Source: Shewanella sediminis HAW-EB3 (GTDB lineage Bacteria > Pseudomonadota > Gammaproteobacteria > Enterobacterales > Shewanellaceae). Taken from it: 64,000 nt of DNA. This document shows positions 18,848 to 27,749 of the stretch, in pieces; position 1 is the stretch's first letter; the number at the start of each line of letters is the position of its first letter. The DNA is taken from positions 3,596,001 through 3,660,000 of the forward strand of contig NC_009831.1 of NCBI RefSeq assembly GCF_000018025.1, written 5' to 3'. Made by a program: the position numbers and the translations under genes. The notes beneath the pieces were generated by a model. It was not told where the DNA came from, made no database searches, and worked only from the letters and a program-made list of their open reading frames with translations.

Positions 18848-18910
18848 AAGCTATAAGCTATAAGCTATAAGCTATAAGCTATAAGCTATAAGCTATAAGC
18901 TATAAGCTAT
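18848..18910. repeat. Heptanucleotide tandem repeat, 9 copies of AAGCTAT
   Basis: Nine perfect head-to-tail copies of the 7-mer AAGCTAT fill 63 bases, starting 15 bases upstream of the DHH gene's start codon. The copy number is prone to slippage. Because it sits in the 5' flank of that gene, length change could alter promoter or leader spacing. Confidence 0.95.
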
Positions 18911-18952
18911 AAATTTAGAAAATTGTGAGTCGCGTGCAAAGAAATACAATGG

Positions 18953-18973
18953 ATCCTGAAACGAGTTCAGGAT
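18953..18973. repeat. Short palindromic repeat (ATCCTGAA/TTCAGGAT)
   Basis: Inverted repeat with 8-bp arms around a 5-base loop (ACGAG), followed by GACGG. It looks like the dispersed CCTGAAACGAGTTCAGGATG palindrome seen in many gammaproteobacterial genomes. A related palindrome has been built into rfbD at about 47071-47109. Confidence 0.7.
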
Positions 18974-19007
18974 GACGGTTCTTAGCTATCATCGAATCAA
19001 TACCAAT

Positions 19008-19087
19008 GTAGGACCGTGCTTTCGGCCTTGGTTGTATCATCATTCCCAGCTAAAGCCGGTCATACAAATAATTACAACCGGTCCTAC
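19008..19087. repeat. REP palindrome pair (BIME-like)
   Basis: GTAGGACC at 19008-19015 and its reverse complement GGTCCTAC at 19080-19087 bound an 80-base element with inner arms AGCTAAAGCCGGT. It is the RAYT-type GTAGG...GGC REP family. The right end runs into cysC: the TAG stop of cysC (19084-19086) is supplied by the GTAGGACC terminus. Confidence 0.8.
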
Positions 19088-19755
19088 ACTTTTATATATC
19101 CACTCACTTTCAAATAATCGATTACCTGCAGGGCACACTCTTCGATAGATTGCACTGCTGTCTTAACATGCACTTCAGGGCTGGTCGGCAGTTCATAGGC
19201 CGAATCAATACCGGTAAAGTTTTTTATCTCGCCCGCTCGAGCCTTCTTATACAGACCTTTAGGGTCGCGCTGTTCACACACTTCGATGGGTGTGTCGATA
19301 TAGACTTCGATAAACTGGCTATTGCTATGCTGACTATTGCTATACTGACTGTCATTAAGCAAAGCACGCACGCTCTCTCTGTCTTCGACAAAGGGTGAGA
19401 TAAAGGCGGTAGAGACAAGTAAACCTGCATCGACAAACAACTTAGAGACTTCGCCTATCCTGCGAATATTCTCAACCCTGTCGGCATCTGAAAAACCAAG
19501 GTCGCCATTTAGACCATGACGGACATTGTCACCGTCCAACACATAGGTTTTACAGCCTAAATCGTGCAGCATTTTATCGACGGCATTAGCGACTGTCGAC
19601 TTTCCTGAACCGCTCAAGCCTGTAAACCAGAGTACCGCAGGAGCATGACCATTGGCCACCTCACGCTGAGCATGAGACACACTCGCCTGATGCCAGACGA
19701 CATCAGAGGACTTTTCATTCGCCACATCTACAACTTTAAATTTTTCTTGTGTCAT
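19084..19755 (-). CDS. cysC: Adenylylsulfate (APS) kinase
   Basis: 223 residues; makes PAPS from APS and ATP in the cytoplasm. Walker A is GLSGSGKS (46-53), [20 protein letters not shown] (71-90) binds [11 protein letters not shown] (115-122) carries the phosphoenzyme serine, and [17 protein letters not shown] is the typical C-terminal block. Two oddities: a 17-residue N-terminal extension before WHQ, and an insertion [10 protein letters not shown] at about 135-145, absent from the family and encoded by a 15-base tandem repeat. The C-terminal end is cut by a REP element that gives the stop codon. It follows the SLC13 permease by 69 bases and completes a sulfate-to-PAPS pathway with cysD and cysN. 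Confidence 0.96.
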   Translation of the reverse strand: MTQEKFKVVDVANEKSSDVVWHQASVSHAQREVANGHAPAVLWFTGLSGSGKSTVANAVDKMLHDLGCKTYVLDGDNVRHGLNGDLGFSDADRVENIRRIGEVSKLFVDAGLLVSTAFISPFVEDRESVRALLNDSQYSNSQHSNSQFIEVYIDTPIEVCEQRDPKGLYKKARAGEIKNFTGIDSAYELPTSPEVHVKTAVQSIEECALQVIDYLKVSGYIKV

Positions 19756-19773
19756 TACATATCCATTTGAATC

Positions 19774-19797
19774 GTTCCCGGCTAAAGCCGGTCCGAC
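19774..19797. repeat. REP palindrome (single)
   Basis: GTTCCCGGCTAAAGCCGGTC with a perfect GCCGGnnnnnCCGGC-like core (CCGGCTAAAGCCGG). It lies between the permease and cysC genes and belongs to the same family as the elements at 19008, 21573 and 23238. Confidence 0.75.
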
Positions 19798-19824
19798 AAT
19801 AACTAAAGCCAGTTTTATAAAGAA

Positions 19825-21552
19825 CTAAAACGGAAAAAATATCGGTACGGTGGTTAATACGATAACGGCATACACCAGACTAACGGGTAGGCCAATTTTG
19901 ATAAAATCCATCAATCGATACTGACCAGCATTGTAAACCATCAAGTTTGTTTGGTATCCATAGGGACTGATAAAACTACAACTGGCAGCAAAAGCTACGG
20001 TCATGATGAAAGGCAAGATATCAACCCCGAAACCTAACGCAATACTGTAAGCGACAGGGAACATCAACGCAGCTGCTGCATTATTCGTGATTAACTCAGT
20101 CATTAACCAAGTAGCTAAATAAACAAGTATCAGCGCTAAATAAAGGTGATCTATGTCTGTTACTTCACCGACTAAACCAGCCAACACTTCAACTACACCT
20201 GTATTAACCAACGCATGAGAAAGCAAAATTGCCGAAGATACGATAAGCCAGATATCAACAGGAAACCTTCTTGTCACTTCATTCACGCTAATCGAGTCGC
20301 TAAAAATCAAGACTCCCAAAAGTAGCACTAATCCCTGTAGCATATCGATGATGCCAGTCGCCGCCAATACGATTGTTAATAAGAAGCCCCCGATAGAAAG
20401 CCAAGCCTTATGACCATTAATCCGAATCTCAGGTTCTACCCCACTAATAACGATAAAGTTTTTACTAATATTTCTCCGCGTCCTAAAGTCTTTACCAACA
20501 GCTAAAACTAGAAAGTCACCCGCTTTGAGCACTACTTCACCTAACTTACCCGATATATCCTCACCATCTCGCCTAATCGCCACCACAGCGCCATCAAACA
20601 GTGCCCTAAAGCCCGCACCCTTTAATGTTTTACCGATGAGTATACTCTCCTGCCTAACAACAACTTCGGTCAGGTTTGAGTCTAACAGGCCATTTTTCTC
20701 AGCAAACATCTCAAGTCCGGAAAATTGACTCAACTGCATCACCTTCGCGATATCACCGCTGAATATAAGCCTGTCACCGAGTTGCAGTACTTCTGCTGGG
20801 GTCACCGGACTGATTAAACGTCCACTGCGCACTACTTCGACTAGAAACAGAGATTCGAGATGCCTTAAACCATTCCCCTCAACCGAACGGCCAATTAACT
20901 CTGAGCCTTCGACAACCTTTGCATCGATAAAATAGCCTTTGGAGCAGGTATCATTGTGCTCGATTTCGGGTAACCAACGAGACGCGACCCTCAACACTAA
21001 TCCACAAGCGATTACCAATATTGCACCGATGGCCGTGAAGGAGAAAAAGTTTAACGACTTCCCCTGCGCATCGATATAGAGGCTATTCACGATAAGGTTT
21101 GTCGAGGTCCCAATCAGGGTTAAGGTTCCACCTAATATTGCGGCGTAGGAGAAAGGCAAAAGTAATTTACTGGAAAAATGATGGGGATTATTTCGAATAG
21201 GCGAAAGCAAGGTTGCAACCACCGCTGTATTGTTCAGCACAGCGGAGCTCAGTGCGGTAATACCGAACAAGCGTAACCAGGTAGAGTTGTAACTGCTCAC
21301 TATCACTTTAGAAGCGATGACACGCAGAAGCCGTGTCTTCTCCAGCGCAAAGGAGCACAAGATCAAGAGCACAAGCGTGACTAATCCAGGATTGGACATG
21401 CTCGAAAGCAGCTGCTCTTTAGAGACCAGATTCAGCCCGACCAGAGTCAATAGAGCCACACCGAACACCAATGCCGGTCGACTCTGAAACCGAATAAGAC
21501 CCACAATCGTCGCGAGAAATATTCCGATAGTTAAATAAGCATCCAGAGACAT
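19825..21552 (-). CDS. SLC13-family permease with two RCK_C (TrkA-C) domains, probable sulfate transporter
   Basis: 575 residues. Two blocks of membrane helices (about 1-195 and 370-575) enclose two soluble RCK_C/TrkA-C regulatory domains (about 205-290 and 290-370; blocks EVVRSGRLISPVTPAEVL and VVAIRRDGEDISGKLGEV). The first membrane block has SSAVLNNTAVVATLLSPI and GTLTLIGTSTNLIVNSLY, the helical-hairpin motif of divalent-anion:Na symporters of the SLC13/CitT group. The gene lies between cysN and cysC, so sulfate import is the natural assignment. REP elements stand on both sides. Sulfate versus another oxyanion is inferred from position. Confidence 0.85.
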   Translation of the reverse strand: MSLDAYLTIGIFLATIVGLIRFQSRPALVFGVALLTLVGLNLVSKEQLLSSMSNPGLVTLVLLILCSFALEKTRLLRVIASKVIVSSYNSTWLRLFGITALSSAVLNNTAVVATLLSPIRNNPHHFSSKLLLPFSYAAILGGTLTLIGTSTNLIVNSLYIDAQGKSLNFFSFTAIGAILVIACGLVLRVASRWLPEIEHNDTCSKGYFIDAKVVEGSELIGRSVEGNGLRHLESLFLVEVVRSGRLISPVTPAEVLQLGDRLIFSGDIAKVMQLSQFSGLEMFAEKNGLLDSNLTEVVVRQESILIGKTLKGAGFRALFDGAVVAIRRDGEDISGKLGEVVLKAGDFLVLAVGKDFRTRRNISKNFIVISGVEPEIRINGHKAWLSIGGFLLTIVLAATGIIDMLQGLVLLLGVLIFSDSISVNEVTRRFPVDIWLIVSSAILLSHALVNTGVVEVLAGLVGEVTDIDHLYLALILVYLATWLMTELITNNAAAALMFPVAYSIALGFGVDILPFIMTVAFAASCSFISPYGYQTNLMVYNAGQYRLMDFIKIGLPVSLVYAVIVLTTVPIFFPF

Positions 21553-21572
21553 AAAATCCTAATCTTTTCAAT

Positions 21573-21637
21573 GTAGGACCGGCTTTAGCCGGGAACATAA
21601 ATTCAGTCAAAAGATTCGGGGCTAAAGCCCCTCCTAC
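21573..21637. repeat. REP palindrome pair
   Basis: A GTAGGACCGGCTTTAGCC element at 21573-21596 is followed by a second arm set GGGGCTAAAGCCCC with CTCCTAC at 21618-21637. The pair lies in the spacer between cysN and the permease gene and forms strong stem-loops that could shorten or stabilise the mRNA. Confidence 0.8.
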
Positions 21638-21648
21638 AATAAACAGTT

Positions 21649-23058
21649 CTATCCCTTCGAGATATCCTTCGCCCCCCAGTGTGGGAAATGCTTACGGACC
21701 AGTGCGTTCATCTCTAATTCGAAATCAGAAAACTCATGGGCTTGCACCTCTTTGACTTCAAGAGGTTTACGGATCATCCCTGCACCAACGGTAACATTAG
21801 TCAGTCTATCGATAACGATAAAGGCCCCGGTCGAGCGGTTCTCATCATAAGCATCGAACTGCACCGGCTCGGTCACGGCAAAATGGCAATTCCCAATCTC
21901 ATTTAACTCGAGCTGCTGCGCCGGTTGTTTCTCCAGCGTATTCACATCGACTCTATGATTAATGGCATCGGCATAGCCATACACGGACTTACTACCGACT
22001 TTAATGGCGTACTCGCGGTCTACGCAAAGCGGCTCTTCTGTCATCCAAACAACATCGGCTTCAAAATTGCTCACCGAATTAGGCTTATCGTGTGGGCGCA
22101 CCAACATGTCTCCGCGACTGACATCGATCTCATCTTCGAGTGTCAGTGTCACCGCTTCACCAGCTCCGGCCTTATCCAGCTCACCATCGAATGTCACTAT
22201 CGACTTTATGCGGCTCTCTTTACCCGAAGGCAGTGCAACCACAGTGTCACCGACACGAATTTCACCAGAGCTAATATTCCCACAGAAACCACGAAAATCG
22301 AGGTTTGGACGATTAACATATTGAACCTGAAAACGAAAAGATTCACTACTGTCTTGCTTCACAGAAACTGTATTTAATAATTTAAGTAGTGTAGAGCCCG
22401 GATACCAAGTCATCTGCTTACTCTCATTCACCACGTTATCGCCCTTAAGTGCCGAAATAGGCACAAAGCGAACATCGGTAAACGATAAGTCCTTTGCAAA
22501 CTCGCGATACTCTTTCTTAATCTTCTGATAAGTCGACTGCTCGTAATCTACCGCATCCATCTTATTAATAGCGATGATCACATGCTTGATCCCAAGCTGT
22601 GAGCAGATAAAACTATGGCGACGGGTCTGAACCTGAACACCGTGCCTCGCATCGATTAAGATAATGGCCAGATCACAGGTCGACGCACCGGTAGCCATAT
22701 TGCGGGTATACTGCTCGTGGCCCGGGGTGTCGGCAATAATAAACTTGCGCTGCTCGGTGGCAAAATAGCGATAGGCCACATCGATAGTGATCCCCTGCTC
22801 TCGCTCAGATTGAAGACCATCAACTAACAAGGCTAAATCAAATGCTTCATCAGTAGTATTAAAACGCTTCGAATCTTTCTCTATCGCCGCCATCTGATCT
22901 TCGAAGATCATCTTACTATCGAATAACAAGCGACCAATCAGGGTAGACTTACCATCATCAACACTACCGCAGGTCAAAACGCGCAACATATCTTTGTTTT
23001 CGTGGACTTTCAGATACGCTTCGATGTCAGAAGCAATCAAATTAGAACTGGTGGTCAT
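21649..23058 (-). CDS. cysN: Sulfate adenylyltransferase subunit 1 (GTPase)
   Basis: 469 residues, normal for CysN. G-domain motifs in order: GSVDDGKST (31-39), [12 protein letters not shown] (about 111-122), AINKMD (about 167-172). [19 protein letters not shown] block in the C-terminal beta-barrel domain is also typical. CysN hydrolyses GTP to drive the adenylation of sulfate by CysD. It lies downstream of cysD, from which it is split by a 225-base spacer with REP and heptamer repeats. A full-length gene, no sign of damage. Confidence 0.97.
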   Translation of the reverse strand: MTTSSNLIASDIEAYLKVHENKDMLRVLTCGSVDDGKSTLIGRLLFDSKMIFEDQMAAIEKDSKRFNTTDEAFDLALLVDGLQSEREQGITIDVAYRYFATEQRKFIIADTPGHEQYTRNMATGASTCDLAIILIDARHGVQVQTRRHSFICSQLGIKHVIIAINKMDAVDYEQSTYQKIKKEYREFAKDLSFTDVRFVPISALKGDNVVNESKQMTWYPGSTLLKLLNTVSVKQDSSESFRFQVQYVNRPNLDFRGFCGNISSGEIRVGDTVVALPSGKESRIKSIVTFDGELDKAGAGEAVTLTLEDEIDVSRGDMLVRPHDKPNSVSNFEADVVWMTEEPLCVDREYAIKVGSKSVYGYADAINHRVDVNTLEKQPAQQLELNEIGNCHFAVTEPVQFDAYDENRSTGAFIVIDRLTNVTVGAGMIRKPLEVKEVQAHEFSDFELEMNALVRKHFPHWGAKDISKG

Positions 23059-23075
23059 TTTTATTCCTTATCTAT

Positions 23076-23103
23076 GAGCTTCGAGCTTCGAGCTTCGAGC
23101 TTC
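23076..23103. repeat. Heptanucleotide tandem repeat, 4 copies of GAGCTTC
   Basis: Four perfect copies of a 7-mer begin 18 bases upstream of the cysN start codon. The unit resembles the AAGCTAT heptamer at 18848, both having an AGCT core. Confidence 0.9.
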
Positions 23104-23173
23104 GAAAATAGCTTGCTCACGGTTAAATCTATATTCAATATTTTCAAAAAGCGCTAGATCGCCAACATTCACT

Positions 23174-23260
23174 GTAGGAGCGTGCTTCAGCCGCGAAGAC
23201 TCTTGTAGCTCAAAATCTTGGCCGTGCTTGTATCACTGTTCCCGGCTAAAGCCGGTCCTA
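23174..23260. repeat. REP palindrome pair
   Basis: GTAGGAGCGTGCTTCAGCCG (23174-23197) and GTTCCCGGCTAAAGCCGG (23238-23260) in opposite orientation make a BIME-like pair within the cysD-cysN spacer. The left copy is a diverged GAGC version of the same family. Confidence 0.75.
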
Positions 23261-23282
23261 TTTCTAAAATCGCTTCTCAATT

Positions 23283-24188
23283 TTAGAAATACCCTTCCAT
23301 CTTTTTCTTTTCCATCGAACCAGCCGAGTCGTTATCGATTACGCGCCCCTGACGCTCAGAGGTAGTACAGAGCAACATCTCTTGAATAATTTCCGGTAGG
23401 GTTTGCGCCTGTGACTCAACGGCACCGGTTAACGGATAACAACCTAATGTTCTGAAGCGCACCATCTTATTCTCTACTTTCTCGCCCTCTTCGATAGGCA
23501 TACGCTCGTCATCAACCATAATCAGGGTGCCGTCGCGTTCAACGACAGGACGCTCGGCAGCCAAATAAAGAGAGGGGATCTCGATACCTTCTAAATAGAT
23601 GTACTGCCAGATATCCAGTTCGGTCCAGTTAGAAAGTGGAAAAACTCGAATGCTCTCCCCTTTATCTACCTTACCGTTATAGATATTCCAGAGTTCCGGG
23701 CGCTGATTCTTAGGATCCCAGCGATGTTTACTGTCACGGAAGGAGTAGACACGTTCTTTGGCACGAGACTTCTCCTCATCGCGGCGGGCACCACCGAAAG
23801 CAGCATCGAAACCATGCATATCGAGCGCTTGTTTAAGCCCTTCAGTCTTCATGATATCTGTATGCTTGGCACTGCCGTGTGTGAACGGACCAACTCCCAT
23901 CTCCATGCCGCGAGGATTTTTATGAACGATAAGATCGAAACCATGTTTCTTAGCCATCTTATCTCGAAAATCAATCATCTCCTTGAACTTCCAGTTAGTA
24001 TCGACATGCATCAATGGGAACGGAATTTTGCCCGGGTAGAATGCTTTACGTGCCAGATGCAGCAATACAGAGGAATCTTTACCTACTGAATAGAGCATCA
24101 CAGGATTATCAAACTCAGCGGCGACTTCACGCATGATTTGAATTGACTCAGCTTCCAACTGTTTTAGATGTGTTTGATATTTAGACAT
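23283..24188 (-). CDS. cysD: Sulfate adenylyltransferase subunit 2
   Basis: 301 residues, the usual length. [14 protein letters not shown] (33-46) is the CysD PP-loop, and [16 protein letters not shown] in the middle plus EKKKMEGYF at the C-terminus are hallmarks of CysD. It forms APS from sulfate and ATP with CysN. It is the promoter-proximal gene of the block cysD-cysN-permease-cysC. The same APS/PAPS pool serves cysteine synthesis and any sulfotransferase, and three sulfotransferase-like genes lie in the adjoining glycan operon. Confidence 0.97.
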   Translation of the reverse strand: MSKYQTHLKQLEAESIQIMREVAAEFDNPVMLYSVGKDSSVLLHLARKAFYPGKIPFPLMHVDTNWKFKEMIDFRDKMAKKHGFDLIVHKNPRGMEMGVGPFTHGSAKHTDIMKTEGLKQALDMHGFDAAFGGARRDEEKSRAKERVYSFRDSKHRWDPKNQRPELWNIYNGKVDKGESIRVFPLSNWTELDIWQYIYLEGIEIPSLYLAAERPVVERDGTLIMVDDERMPIEEGEKVENKMVRFRTLGCYPLTGAVESQAQTLPEIIQEMLLCTTSERQGRVIDNDSAGSMEKKKMEGYF

Positions 24189-24231
24189 GTCTAATTCCGA
24201 TTTAAATCTGTGGGCGCATAAAAAACAAGCG

Positions 24232-24237
24232 ATTATA
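24232..24237 (-). promoter_or_regulatory. cysD: Possible -10 box of the cysD promoter
   Basis: A perfect TATAAT stands on the minus strand 44 bases before the cysD ATG, with no good -35 hexamer at the right distance. This is the pattern expected of an activator-dependent promoter such as those controlled by CysB, though no CysB site can be proved by eye. The rest of 24189-24620 is AT-rich; I see no gene in it. Confidence 0.45.
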
Positions 24238-24620
24238 ACTGCAAAACAATTGGTTTATGATAGCATCAAAAAACAAAATAATAGAGATAAACATTTAGTA
24301 AATATAGTCGCTATTTTTAAATTTATTCATTCTTAATTATCTAATAACTTAACAACTTTCTATCATAAGCAATTATGTGGAAAAAAGTAAATAGAGTGCT
24401 ATTTCCAGGATAGTTAACACTCTTATTACGCACCTTGAAGGCAAATTAGTTCGCACTTACGGCGCCTTGTATTGATTTAATGGTTGATTTTAAAGGGGGA
24501 CAACAATCCTGCCCCCTGGGCAAACAGATCAAGTAGTAAGTGTTATAGTTTCAATTTTTGAACATTCAAAATTGACACAGCAATGTATCTAGCTCTACCC
24601 TATATCAATCCAATTAGTCT

Positions 24621-25022
24621 TTATAGGCGTAACACTAGCCTGTTGGAAAATTGCCCCCACCTCAACTTATTATGCTGAAATGCGCGCCCCCCCTTAGACT
24701 GCCTACCCAAAAATGAATTTTGATTATTTTCATTCACAACTAATAACAACTTATTCAAAAAGTTCTTAAACCGTATGTAGTTAGGGTTAAAGTAAACCGC
24801 CGCAGTTGCGAATTTCACAGCATTGACTAAATCTGCATTTGAATTAAAATCTTCCGCTAACGCAAAGCAGACACCACCTCGATTACCTGGAGCTATACAG
24901 AATCTGTCGACCATCTCCTTAAATAAACAACTAACATTACCTTCAACGGAGTAGGATTGCGGCGAAACCTTAAACGCAAAATATATAGAAGGATTATCAA
25001 CAATTAGGTTATTATCAATCAA
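24621..25022 (-). CDS. Hypothetical protein (not recognised, probably incomplete)
   Basis: 133 residues from a TTG start, with no clear Shine-Dalgarno. The frame continues 14 codons upstream to a stop, so the true start is uncertain. No membrane helix, signal peptide or known motif can be seen. The middle (VDRFCIAPGNRGGVCFALAEDF) is moderately hydrophobic, and the C-terminus (GRQSKGGRAFQHNKLRW) is basic. It lies among repeats and transposase debris, so it may be a fragment of a larger gene. I do not assign a function. Confidence 0.35.
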   Translation of the reverse strand: MIDNNLIVDNPSIYFAFKVSPQSYSVEGNVSCLFKEMVDRFCIAPGNRGGVCFALAEDFNSNADLVNAVKFATAAVYFNPNYIRFKNFLNKLLLVVNENNQNSFLGRQSKGGRAFQHNKLRWGQFSNRLVLRL

Positions 25023-25090
25023 AGTAGCACGTAATAGCTCAAATAAAGTTTTCAGGCGGTATTAAAGAATATTCTGATACACCTATGCTA

Positions 25091-25130
25091 CATTACTGCA
25101 TTACTGCATTACTGCATTACTGCATTACTG
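25091..25130. repeat. Octanucleotide tandem repeat, 5 copies of CATTACTG
   Basis: Five perfect copies of an 8-mer fill 40 bases exactly where the RAYT reading frame loses family similarity. In the minus direction the repeat reads CAGTAATG and supplies the stop codon of the truncated frame. Confidence 0.95.
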
Positions 25131-25338
25131 CATGAGAGAGTCACCAGCAAAAGATGATAATGATTGGTCATCAAACAATAAGCACGAACTACCCAGTTAT
25201 AACGTTGACAGACATCGGCTAAAACCCTTAAAAACAAATCGAAGTCATCTTCTTGCAAATAGATCGGCTTAAGCAGAATACCTCTTAAGGTAACATGGTA
25301 AAGCACACCAGCAAACTCTAAACGTTAAGACGACTCAT
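25109..25338 (-). pseudogene. REP-associated tyrosine transposase (RAYT), truncated and frameshifted
   Basis: The sequence encodes the N-terminal third of a RAYT/TnpA_REP protein: RLEFAGVLYHVTLRG, then DVCQRYNWVVRAYCLMTNHY, with the HUH-like MTNHYHLLL metal motif. The original ATG is at 25336-25338, but a single-base frameshift separates it from the rest (MSRL then RLEFAG). The protein stops just after the histidine motif at the CATTACTG repeat, before the catalytic tyrosine. It must be inactive. RAYTs mobilise REP sequences, and several REP elements lie within 6 kb. Confidence 0.8.
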
Positions 25339-25604
25339 CGCCATAACCAAAAATAGATATTGATATAACAAATCTAGTTTAGATTAACTCGAGATGCAAA
25401 ATACAAGACCAGCCCCCGATCTTTTATGATCAAAATATCATTAATTCCGGCAAACATTAACACCGAGAGTGGGTTATAAGATCATCGATTTATTATGAAC
25501 AGGCAATAACTGCTTAGAGACACCTTTAGTGATGGGTTACAAACGCGTTCCTGCTGAACCACCTGCTAAATAATTCATTTCATAGTTTTTAATATATTAA
25601 GGGG

Positions 25605-26663
25605 TTAATTACCTAGTCTTTCGCGTGAATATGAGCCGTCAAGAACACGACTCCACCACTCTTTATTATTTAAATACCACAATACAGTTTTACGAATGCC
25701 GCTCTCAAATGTTTCTTCTGGTTTCCAGCTTAGCTCTCGCTCAATCTTACTTGCATCAATCGCATAACGAACATCATGACCAGGGCGATCTTTCACAAAC
25801 AAGATTAAATCAGAGTAAGTCGAGACACCTGCTGGTTTGTTTGGAACCAACTCCTCTAAAAGTGAACATAGCGTCGTCACAACTTCTATGTTCGCTTTTT
25901 CGTTATGACCACCAATATTATAAGTTTCGCCAACCATCCCTTCGGTCACGACTTTATAAAGCGCCCTTGCATGATCTTCAACGTATAGCCAATCACGAAT
26001 TTGCATACCATCACCATAAACAGGCAAAGGTTTACCCTCTAAGGCATTTAAAATCATTAATGGAATGAGTTTTTCTGGGAAATGATAAGGACCATAATTA
26101 TTAGAACAATTAGTAACGATGGTTGGTAACCCATAAGTACGTTGCCATGCTCTAACTAAATGATCACTGGATGCTTTTGAAGCAGAGTAAGGACTGGAGG
26201 GCTCATAAGGCGTTGTTTCTGTGAATAAATCGACTGTCCCTTCAAGATCACCGTATACCTCATCAGTCGAAATATGATGAAAGCGGAATGCGGCTTTCTT
26301 ATCTTCATCTAATGCAATCCAATAAGCACGCGTCGCCTCAAGGAGGGCATACGTTCCTACAATATTCGTTTCAATGAATGCCGCTGGTCCATCAATAGAG
26401 CGATCAACATGGCTTTCTGCAGCCAAGTGCATGACACAATCAGGTTTATGCTGCTCAAAAACTCGCTTTAACTCAACAGAGTCACAAATATCAAGCTGCT
26501 CAAAACAATAGCGTGAACTATTTTCAATTTCTTGAAGAGATTCAAGGTTACCGGCATAGGTCAGTTTATCAAGATTAACCACACTATCTTGTGTGTGATT
26601 GATAATATGACGGATCACGGCAGAACCAATAAAGCCTGCACCACCTGTTATTAGTATTTTCAC
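25605..26663 (-). CDS. rfbB: dTDP-glucose 4,6-dehydratase
   Basis: 352 residues of the extended SDR family. It has [14 protein letters not shown] (7-20), the TDEVYGDL block (about 140), [15 protein letters not shown] with the catalytic Tyr-x3-Lys, and [17 protein letters not shown], all diagnostic of RmlB. It forms dTDP-4-keto-6-deoxyglucose, the substrate for RfbC and RfbD. It is the last gene of the long operon and lies 20 kb from rfbACD, an unusual separation that suggests the intervening genes were inserted between them. The 298-base spacer after the RAYT fragment shows no gene. Confidence 0.96.
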   Translation of the reverse strand: MKILITGGAGFIGSAVIRHIINHTQDSVVNLDKLTYAGNLESLQEIENSSRYCFEQLDICDSVELKRVFEQHKPDCVMHLAAESHVDRSIDGPAAFIETNIVGTYALLEATRAYWIALDEDKKAAFRFHHISTDEVYGDLEGTVDLFTETTPYEPSSPYSASKASSDHLVRAWQRTYGLPTIVTNCSNNYGPYHFPEKLIPLMILNALEGKPLPVYGDGMQIRDWLYVEDHARALYKVVTEGMVGETYNIGGHNEKANIEVVTTLCSLLEELVPNKPAGVSTYSDLILFVKDRPGHDVRYAIDASKIERELSWKPEETFESGIRKTVLWYLNNKEWWSRVLDGSYSRERLGN

Positions 26664-26720
26664 ATTTCACTCCAATTATTTATATACAAACATAATACGC
26701 CAAAAACATAATTGCAGAAC

Positions 26721-26846
26721 TTATGATTTTTGTATCACTTGCTCATAAAGAGCATCAATTTTGTGGGAGACTTCAGAGATAGCAAAGCGCTCAAGAATTG
26801 AGAGATAAGCAGCTCCCCCCTTCTCGTCTGCGACCCAGCTCACAAC
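26721..26846 (-). pseudogene. C-terminal stub of a GT4 glycosyltransferase
   Basis: The minus frame ending at TAA 26721-26723 reads GGAAYLSILERFAISEVSHK and then a short helix, the typical tail of a GT4 enzyme. It begins right at the 3' end of the GT2 gene at 26847, with no start codon or upstream domain. Only the tail of a lost glycosyltransferase remains, much like the stub at 17551. Confidence 0.55.
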
Positions 26847-27749
26847 TCATATTTTTATCAATCTTAAAAAATATTCTAGCACTTGCCTGCAGCGCTTAAA
26901 GTTTAATAAAAAAGCAGACTTCGTCACCAGAAACAATAAATGAAGTTTTATAATAGTTTTATTCCTCGCAACTCGTTCAGTGTTCTTCCAGCCATTTTTC
27001 TTAGCTTTTCTAGATATATCATCATACAATAAAACCTCCTCATCAAATCGTTTAAAGTCTTTAGTCAACTTAGCTGTTTGATTATTATCATGCCTTCTAT
27101 AGCGGTAGGCTTCCTTAGAAGTTCCGTACATGCTATAACCATTAAATAGCAAGCGGGCATACAAATCTAGATCAAGAACCATTTTCCACTTTTCACGAAA
27201 CTTATACTTTTTAATAACAGAAGTTTTATAACAAATTGAAGGGCAAAAAATAAAACAGCCCTTTAATAAGCTCGCTAAACCATTGTCACCAGTAAGTTTA
27301 ACAATACTATTGTTTGGTTTAATATAGTTCTTAATTTTGTCAGCAAACGAAAAAGTTGCTTGGGAGTTTATATCGATGACTTTTACAGCACAAAAATAAA
27401 AAGCATTGTCAGGTGCTTCATTCATTGCCTCAAGCATTGTAACAATATAATTTGGGATCAACTCATCATCTGAGTGAAGAATTGTGACATATTCAGATTC
27501 AACTGAATCAATACAATTATTCCAATTCCCACAAATACCTTTGTTGCTGCTTTCATTTTCAATAACTGAAATCCTATTATCATTGAGCCTTCTAAGATAG
27601 CTAATGAACTCATTTGATAATTTAGAGTCCAAAGATATGATTAAAAGCCAATCAGGTATAGATTGCGCCAGTACACTCTCTACCGTTTTTTTAAGTAAGA
27701 TCTCATTTTCATAAAAAGGGATTGTGAAAGTAATTTGTTTACCTTGCAT
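26847..27749 (-). CDS. Glycosyltransferase family 2
   Basis: 300 residues. ITFTIPFYENEILLKKTVES opens the GT-A fold, SNKGICGNWNNCIDSVESEY and ILHSDDELIPNYI hold the SDD metal-binding motif, and KMVLDLDLYARLLFNGY is the acceptor loop. It should add one sugar to the lipid-linked glycan on the cytoplasmic side. It overlaps the next GT2 gene by 11 bases. The C-terminus is basic and hydrophobic (FLRLIKI), suggesting membrane association. Confidence 0.88.
   Translation of the reverse strand: MQGKQITFTIPFYENEILLKKTVESVLAQSIPDWLLIISLDSKLSNEFISYLRRLNDNRISVIENESSNKGICGNWNNCIDSVESEYVTILHSDDELIPNYIVTMLEAMNEAPDNAFYFCAVKVIDINSQATFSFADKIKNYIKPNNSIVKLTGDNGLASLLKGCFIFCPSICYKTSVIKKYKFREKWKMVLDLDLYARLLFNGYSMYGTSKEAYRYRRHDNNQTAKLTKDFKRFDEEVLLYDDISRKAKKNGWKNTERVARNKTIIKLHLLFLVTKSAFLLNFKRCRQVLEYFLRLIKI

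Noticed and set aside
18848..25130. Tandem repeats as a CRISPR array
   Set aside because: The units are 7-8 bases long and directly adjacent, without spacers, and there are no cas genes.
25490..25545. Short plus-strand frame ending VPAEPPAK before rfbB
   Set aside because: Only about a dozen codons with no recognised family; too little to call a gene.
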